From contig JASHVB010000268.1 in NCBI GenBank assembly GCA_030039695.1, forward strand, positions 1 through 10,209: a stretch of DNA of 10,209 nucleotides, given 5' to 3'. A model generated the notes under the pieces. It had not been told where the DNA came from, did not search any database, and saw nothing but the letters and a program-made list of their open reading frames with translations. The translations under genes and the position numbers were made by a program. The stretch comes from Acetobacteraceae bacterium (GTDB taxonomy: Bacteria > Pseudomonadota > Alphaproteobacteria > Acetobacterales > Acetobacteraceae). This document shows positions 5,855 to 10,209 of this stretch, one piece after another. Position 1 is the first letter of the stretch. Each line of letters opens with the position of its first letter.

Positions 5855-7701
5855 AACACGGCTTGAAACAGCTGTGCCGCGCGCTGTGTCGAGTCTGTCA
5901 CCGGCGCGTCGATCGTCGCCCGTCGCGAAAACACCGGATCGAGGAAGTAGAGGATCTGTGTTCCGAAGATCGGACGCTCACCAGCCAGGAAGACAACGGT
6001 CTCGCCGCTCTCCACGATCTGGCCATCGCTGTTCTTCTGCGCCTTCTTGAGGCACATGATCTCGTCCGGCGTCAACAGCGGCCGGCTGACTTCGTGATAA
6101 GTGCGGGAGACGCTGTTCAGCGACCCGAACCGCCGCCCGCTCTCGGTCACGTCCTCCTTCACGATCGTCGTGTTGCCGATCATCCGGCTGATCCACTCAG
6201 CGGTCTCCCACTCGTTTGGCGCATAGACGATCCGCACATGGCAGTTGCTTGTAATGCTCTGATGCGCGCCATAGGCGTTGAACATCTGCTCGCGATTCTG
6301 CGCCGCGAGGAACGCCTTGATCCCATATCCGGCACATTTCGGCAGCGCGTCCTGGATGATCTGCAGCCGGCCGAGTGACGGGAACTCGTCCAGCATCATC
6401 AGCAGCCGATGGCGATGCGGCATCAGTGGCTGTCCGTCCTTATACCTCAACGCCACGCCCATGAGTTGGCGCATCGCCATCGTTAGCAATAACCGCACCA
6501 AGGGCCGTAGCCGTTCCTTGTCGCCGCCGCGCGTAACAATGTACAGCGACACCGGACGCTCATGGTTCATCAGGTCCATGATGCGGAAATCGCTGCGCCG
6601 GGTGTTCTCGGCGATGATCGGGTCTTTGACCAATGTCAGGTAGGTCTTGGCGCTGGACAGGACGCTACCGCGCTCCCGCTCCGGACGGTCGAGCTGGTCG
6701 CGTCCGGCAGCCGCGACGACGGCATGTGTGCCACCCGGAAGATGGCGGTTTGTCAGCATCTCCTCCCACAGCGCATCCGACTTCTCTTCAGGATCGGACA
6801 GCGCAAAGGCCACGTCGGCGAGGCTTGCCGTCCTGCTGCCGGCCTTCGCCTTGTACATGACGTGCAGGATGACGGCGGACAGCAGGTCGAATGATGTTTT
6901 TCCCCAGTGGTCCTTGCCTTCAATGCCGTCGCCGTTCGGGTCACAGATCATCTGCGCGATGTTCTGCGCATCCGCCACCTCGTGCGGCGTGCCGAGGCGC
7001 ACCTCCTCCAGGAAATTAAAGCTCGCGCTGCCGTCAATCGCACCTGGCTCCCATCGGATCACAACGGTCCCGGCGTGCCCTGCCCTCCAGCCAGCCGTGA
7101 GGGCCCACAGCTCGCCCTTCTCGTCATAGATGAGGGAGCTCGCCGGCCATGACAGCAGCGTCGGCAGAATATTCCCGACACCTTTGCCGCTGCGCGTCGG
7201 GGCGATGACAATGCAGTGCTCTGGACCATCGTGGCGGAGGTAGTGGATGCACCCCCGCGAATCGGTCCAACCGCCGACGTACACCCCGGTGTGCGGCTGA
7301 TCGCCATGCGGCAGCAATCCACTTTCGCGGATTTCCAACCCGGACTGAAAGCGCGCTGTACCGTGGATCCCTTCGTGCTTCTTGGGCGTTCGCCGCCTGG
7401 CGTTCGAGACGGCCAAGCCGGTCAGCATGCCGAGGGCCGCGACGCTCATCAGCCCCGCGTCAATGGCCTGGAAGGTCGCCTTGGCATTCGGCGCCCACGG
7501 CGCCCGCCGCCACATGATCCAGCACCAGGGTGCATAGAGATGACCGACCCAGGGTCGACCCAGAGCAGGATGATAGCCGACCCGCCATGCGGCGAATTGC
7601 GTGGCCGCCATGCTGGCCGCAGTGACACCCGCGATCAACGCGACCGAGCCTAGAAGCACGGCACGCCGCTGCGTGACCACATCACGACCAGGCCTGTTCA
7701 T
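5851..7701 (-). CDS. traG: TraG, VirD4-type coupling protein (T4CP)
   Basis: This 616-residue ATPase links the relaxosome to the type IV secretion channel at the inner membrane. Two N-terminal hydrophobic segments, at about 16-36 and 81-98, flank a periplasmic loop, as in RP4 TraG. The Walker A motif is APTRSGKG at 167-174 (K173), followed by the conserved IYDEKGE at 191-197. The Walker B motif is LLMMLDEFPSLG at 433-444 (D438, E439). AFLAAQNREQM at 463-473 corresponds to the conserved AQ-containing motif after Walker B. Length is close to RP4 TraG (635). The start overlaps the traI stop and the stop overlaps the traF start, both as ATGA, so the three are likely made from one transcript in fixed proportion. 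No disruption is visible. Confidence 0.95.
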   Translation of the reverse strand: MNRPGRDVVTQRRAVLLGSVALIAGVTAASMAATQFAAWRVGYHPALGRPWVGHLYAPWCWIMWRRAPWAPNAKATFQAIDAGLMSVAALGMLTGLAVSNARRRTPKKHEGIHGTARFQSGLEIRESGLLPHGDQPHTGVYVGGWTDSRGCIHYLRHDGPEHCIVIAPTRSGKGVGNILPTLLSWPASSLIYDEKGELWALTAGWRAGHAGTVVIRWEPGAIDGSASFNFLEEVRLGTPHEVADAQNIAQMICDPNGDGIEGKDHWGKTSFDLLSAVILHVMYKAKAGSRTASLADVAFALSDPEEKSDALWEEMLTNRHLPGGTHAVVAAAGRDQLDRPERERGSVLSSAKTYLTLVKDPIIAENTRRSDFRIMDLMNHERPVSLYIVTRGGDKERLRPLVRLLLTMAMRQLMGVALRYKDGQPLMPHRHRLLMMLDEFPSLGRLQIIQDALPKCAGYGIKAFLAAQNREQMFNAYGAHQSITSNCHVRIVYAPNEWETAEWISRMIGNTTIVKEDVTESGRRFGSLNSVSRTYHEVSRPLLTPDEIMCLKKAQKNSDGQIVESGETVVFLAGERPIFGTQILYFLDPVFSRRATIDAPVTDSTQRAAQLFQAVL

Positions 7702-9419
7702 TTGCCCTGACCATGTCTAGCCGAAGCATTTGATATATCGTATATGGAATGCGGATTTCCGTGGTCGCGTGCAACGCTGTTCCAGCGTGCGTGCCGCGCC
7801 AATGCGCGTTGTTTTTCCAACGAGTCGTCGGAAAACCTGATATTCAAACCTTCGCTACCAGCTAGCCCCGCAACCTGGGCACGGAAATCGTCCGTCCCTT
7901 GCACTCTCAGCGGACGCTGGCCAAATCGATCCCTTGCCAACAGCAGTGCGAGGTATACCGCGCCTGCGGTGACTTCCTTGACATGTATGCTCCGCGCCTC
8001 ATCCGACACAACGCCGCCATCAGTCATGCGGTAGATCACGCGGCCGTCACGCCGCACCGTCGGCCGCATGTATTGGTAGACGATGTGGCGTGCATCGTCG
8101 GCGTCCTGCGGTTGCAAGAGCGGCGATTCCATCTGCGTGCGATGCTGTGGCCGGTCGCGCAACACGGCGAGCGCAGCTTCGTTGCCGTTGGCAGCTTCCG
8201 TCTCAAGGTAGCCCTGCCAGGTCGGAATTGGATGTTGAGCGCGGACTTGGCGTCGTTCGTAAGCCTCGCGTCGCGCCCGCTCAGTGCGGTCCTTTCTCTG
8301 CTGGTCCACAACGCGTTGAAATGCATCCCGCCTCGGATGGGCCGCCATCCCCGTCAGTCGTTCCTGATGGAAGCGGTCCCGGTCGTACGCTACGAGTCGC
8401 TTCGCGTAAGCCAGGTGCTGGTCGTGCAATTTCGCCAGCGCGACAGTGCGCGCGGCTGCAGCGGCAATACGCTCCTGCTTGAATGCCTCAAACAGCGGCC
8501 CGGATAATGCGGGCGTGGCGTAGCTCGCTAGGGGCGGGATGCTCATGGCCTGGCGCGGTGGCTGGAACGGGCCAAGCACATCGGTCACTGCCTTGAATGA
8601 CAGCCCGCGGTCTACGTTCGATGCCTTCACGTGTAATCGTCCGTCACCGCGATGGTCGATAACCAGGCCGGCGCCATATGGATTGATCTGCAGATCGAAG
8701 CGCGCTGCAGCCTGGTGCAGTCCGTCCCAGCCCTGACCGGCGTCACGCGCCGCCAATAACATCGGTCCAGCCATCTCACGGACCCACCGCAGGAATGATG
8801 GCCGGCCTTGCTGGGCCTCGAAGTCGGCAGCTCTGCCCTTGATCTTTAAGTTGTCTCCCCTCCCCTCCAGCTCGGTCGTGTGCGGTGTGCGCCTGAGGCC
8901 GTGCCGAATCTCCAGCTCCACGCAGGTCTCCTGCAGCCGGTAGTGATCCCGGAACGGCTCAAAGTTCCGGAATGTCTTCGGGTGCACCCTGTTGATAGCG
9001 GCATGCAGGTGCCAGTTGTTGGTGTTCTGGTGAACCGCCGAGACGCGCTGATGCTCCTCGAAACCAAGTGCGGCACATAGTCGGTTCTCGATGTCCTCGA
9101 TCTGCGCACGGGTCGGCTGCTCGCCGTCGGGGAAGCTGACCACCAGGTGGTAGCTTTTGTCGGTGCGGCTGCGCCTATTGCGCGCCTGGGTGGCGAGGAT
9201 TTCTTTCACGGCCCAACCCGGATCGTCGGACTGGCAATTGGTCGCTCGCTCCCAGGCGACTTTCTCACCCTGGCGTTCGACGTCCAGGATGTAGGCGTTG
9301 AGCCGGGTCCAGCTCGCCGGGTCGGCCGGCTGGTGTTCCGGTGCTACGTTGAGCACGTAGCCTGCCAGGTGCTGATAGCCGGCACCGCCCTGCCGCCTCA
9401 TGATTCGTCTGGTGATCAC
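7698..9419 (-). CDS. traI: TraI, MOB-P (IncP-type) relaxase
   Basis: The relaxase nicks one strand at oriT, stays bound to the 5' end, and is led into the recipient. The 573-residue product starts with GTG at 9419. Compared with RP4 TraI, motif I is YQHLAGYVLN (Y21 matches the nucleophile Tyr22), motif II is RRSRTDKSYHLVVSF (S84 matches Ser74), and motif III is HQNTNNWHLHAAINRVHP with H130, H137 and H139 as metal or catalytic ligands. The stretch LCAALGFEEHQRVSAVH at 114-130 is almost identical to RP4. RP4 has two Asp residues in motif III (HHDTDN), both Asn here. Residues 310-400 are charged and helical. Residues about 485-540 look like the LPD7 domain of large relaxases (FGQRPLRVQGTDDF, then GLNIRFSDD). 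RP4 TraI is longer (732). The GTG start gives a GTGA overlap with traJ; ATG 9401 is possible but would shorten the region before Tyr21. Confidence 0.95.
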   Translation of the reverse strand: MITRRIMRRQGGAGYQHLAGYVLNVAPEHQPADPASWTRLNAYILDVERQGEKVAWERATNCQSDDPGWAVKEILATQARNRRSRTDKSYHLVVSFPDGEQPTRAQIEDIENRLCAALGFEEHQRVSAVHQNTNNWHLHAAINRVHPKTFRNFEPFRDHYRLQETCVELEIRHGLRRTPHTTELEGRGDNLKIKGRAADFEAQQGRPSFLRWVREMAGPMLLAARDAGQGWDGLHQAAARFDLQINPYGAGLVIDHRGDGRLHVKASNVDRGLSFKAVTDVLGPFQPPRQAMSIPPLASYATPALSGPLFEAFKQERIAAAAARTVALAKLHDQHLAYAKRLVAYDRDRFHQERLTGMAAHPRRDAFQRVVDQQRKDRTERARREAYERRQVRAQHPIPTWQGYLETEAANGNEAALAVLRDRPQHRTQMESPLLQPQDADDARHIVYQYMRPTVRRDGRVIYRMTDGGVVSDEARSIHVKEVTAGAVYLALLLARDRFGQRPLRVQGTDDFRAQVAGLAGSEGLNIRFSDDSLEKQRALARHARWNSVARDHGNPHSIYDISNASARHGQGK

Positions 9420-9754
9420 ACCCGGCCCACCACGTCGACGAGCCGTCCCTGCAGCTCACCAATTCGCTGCAGCAGCCGGCGTACCTCGATCTCGGGCGCG
9501 CCACGCCCTGGCCGGTCCTCCAGCCAGAGCTTCAACAGGCCGCCAAGCCGACCCTGATCGCCGTTTACCTTCGCCAGGTCGCGCACGGCATCGTAGTCGA
9601 GAACCGACCTGATCGGATGACCGAGGCCCGAGGCGCGCAGATAGGCGGAAACCGACAATCCAGCCACCTTGGCACGCTCTTGGATGCGCGCGCGGTCCCG
9701 CACTGACACAACCACTTGGAGTTGAGGCGTGCGCGCGCGCTTTGCTCGTTCCAT
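9416..9754 (-). CDS. traJ: TraJ, oriT-binding relaxosome accessory protein
   Basis: TraJ binds next to the nick site and recruits TraI to it. The product is 112 residues. An N-terminal ribbon-helix-helix-like part carries LQVVVSVRDRARIQERAKVA (12-31) and GLSVSAYLRASGLG (32-45), the same pattern as GMSLSAYLLAVGQG in RP4 TraJ. The most conserved part is DYDAVRDLAKVNGD followed by QGRLGGLLKLWLEDRP (53-82), nearly identical to RP4. The C-terminus is a short amphipathic helix. The gene is the first of the leftward operon; it overlaps traI by GTGA and faces the candidate oriT. No good Shine-Dalgarno is seen before 9754. Like RP4 TraJ, it may repress its own promoter by binding oriT; that is inference. 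Confidence 0.94.
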   Translation of the reverse strand: MERAKRARTPQLQVVVSVRDRARIQERAKVAGLSVSAYLRASGLGHPIRSVLDYDAVRDLAKVNGDQGRLGGLLKLWLEDRPGRGAPEIEVRRLLQRIGELQGRLVDVVGRV

Positions 9755-9997
9755 GACGTTCTGATCATCCGTTCCCTCGAGCCGCAGGTGAGCAAGCCCG
9801 CGTTGGTGTGCAACAACGTGATGCTGCCATCGAACTGCGCGGGCGTATATGCCGCGATCGCCGTGTCATCGCGGTCGACGCAGACATTCACCCTTGTTTG
9901 CATACACTGCCACAATGTTCGCACTGAGTCGCGAAGGTGTTATTCGACGAATGGAATCGCCGTGCTACCGCAGCAGCCAGAACATTTGGAGCAGCGG
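9755..9997. other. Candidate oriT region between divergent traJ and traK
   Basis: In RP4, oriT occupies exactly the gap between leftward traJ and rightward traK, and the same gap here is 243 bp with no supported gene. It contains an inverted repeat at 9852-9874. About 12 bp further towards traK is TTCACC (9887-9892), the hexamer that precedes the RP4 nick sequence on the nicked strand. RP4 then has TATCCTG before the cut and a C after it; here TTCACC is followed by CTTGTTTG and C, so only the final TG/C step agrees. The nick is therefore uncertain, perhaps at 9896 or 9900. The location is well supported by synteny; the exact site is inference. Promoters for traJ and traK should also lie here, but I cannot pick convincing ones. 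Confidence 0.6.
9852..9874. repeat. Inverted repeat in the candidate oriT
   Basis: CCGCGAT (9852-9858) and ATCGCGG (9868-9874) are perfect 7-bp arms around a 9-bp centre, extendable by a G-T pair outside. The left arm overlaps the palindrome GCGATCGC (9854-9861). From the right arm to the candidate nick is about 22-26 bp, close to the 21 bp between the RP4 stem (ACCCGC/GCGGGT) and its nick. It is a plausible TraJ-binding or strand-termination hairpin. Confidence 0.55.
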
Positions 9998-10209
9998 ATG
10001 AACACATCACCGGATCGGCGACGTATGAAGGGCATCGGCCGCGTCACGTTCATCGCCCACCTCGCCGAGATCACCGCCGAACTCGACGCCGGCTGGCCAC
10101 TCAAGGCGGTCTATGAGAACCGCCAGGGCCGGCTGGGCATCTCCTATGCCCAGTTCGCCCGCTATGTCGATCGGATCATCCGTCGCGACGCTCGCGGTCA
10201 GGCGCAGTC
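9998..10209 (+). CDS. traK: TraK, oriT-binding protein, N-terminal part, cut by the right window edge
   Basis: The frame from ATG 9998 is open to the edge, giving 70 codons. TraK of RP4 wraps oriT DNA and is needed for relaxosome function. The segment FIAHLAEITAELDAGWPLKA at 18-37, followed by VYENRQGRLGISYAQFARYVDRII, matches the RP4 TraK pattern of an LDAGY-type helix and then a GRL...Y..F..HV..YI helix. The N-terminus is basic (PDRRRMKG), as expected for a DNA binder. GGAG at 9988-9991, six bases before the ATG, supports this start. An in-frame GTG at 9962 would add MLPQQPEHLEQR, which also resembles the RP4 N-terminus (PEELAEW), so that start cannot be excluded. Divergent from traJ across the candidate oriT, exactly as in IncP plasmids. 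Confidence 0.85.
   Translation, partial: MNTSPDRRRMKGIGRVTFIAHLAEITAELDAGWPLKAVYENRQGRLGISYAQFARYVDRIIRRDARGQAQ

Noticed and set aside
6907..7653. Long plus-strand frames opposite traG (for example 7216-7653)
   Set aside because: They are antisense to a well-supported coupling-protein gene with intact Walker motifs and have no start signals or recognisable domains.
9565..9924. 119-codon minus-strand frame across traJ and the candidate oriT
   Set aside because: It overlaps traJ in another frame, is rich in Cys, Arg and Trp as shadow frames are, and would cover the oriT candidate. traJ itself is unambiguous.

Overview
The window looks like part of a conjugative plasmid or an integrative conjugative element from a GC-rich proteobacterium. 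The host is probably in Burkholderiales or Xanthomonadales, inferred from base composition and from the IncP-like (RP4-like) transfer genes. The sequence does not settle the species or the replicon type.

Right two thirds (about 2212-10209): an IncP Tra1-like DNA-transfer region. A divergent pair, traJ (leftward) and traK (rightward, cut by the right edge), flanks a gene-free stretch of about 240 bp. That stretch sits where RP4 keeps oriT and holds an inverted repeat and an RP4-like TTCACC box. Leftward from it run seven genes on the minus strand, each overlapping the next: traJ (relaxosome accessory protein), traI (MOB-P relaxase), traG (VirD4-type coupling ATPase), traF (S26-like pilin-maturation peptidase), a VirB1/TrbN-type lytic transglycosylase, a 70-residue acidic protein in the traD position, and a TraC/ArdC-type primase. 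Together they would nick oriT, deliver the relaxase-DNA complex to the secretion channel, process pilin, open the cell wall, and protect or prime the incoming single strand. The channel genes proper (trb/virB) are not in the window.

Left third (1-2211): cargo, loosely packed. A complete panD-like gene (pyruvoyl aspartate decarboxylase family) has its own strong-looking sigma70 promoter, placed so that the mRNA may begin at or within a base or two of the start codon. The protein keeps the self-cleavage residues but has Phe at the position of the near-invariant substrate-binding Arg54. At the left edge, on the minus strand, lies the N-terminal part of a secreted glycine-rich repeat protein, plausibly an autotransporter-type adhesin. 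Its reading frame is open to the edge. The stretches 768-1502 and 1878-2211 contain no gene I can defend.

The points most worth following are the altered PanD paralogue with its possible leaderless promoter, the candidate oriT whose nick region departs from the RP4 consensus, and the glycine-rich surface protein carried beside transfer genes.
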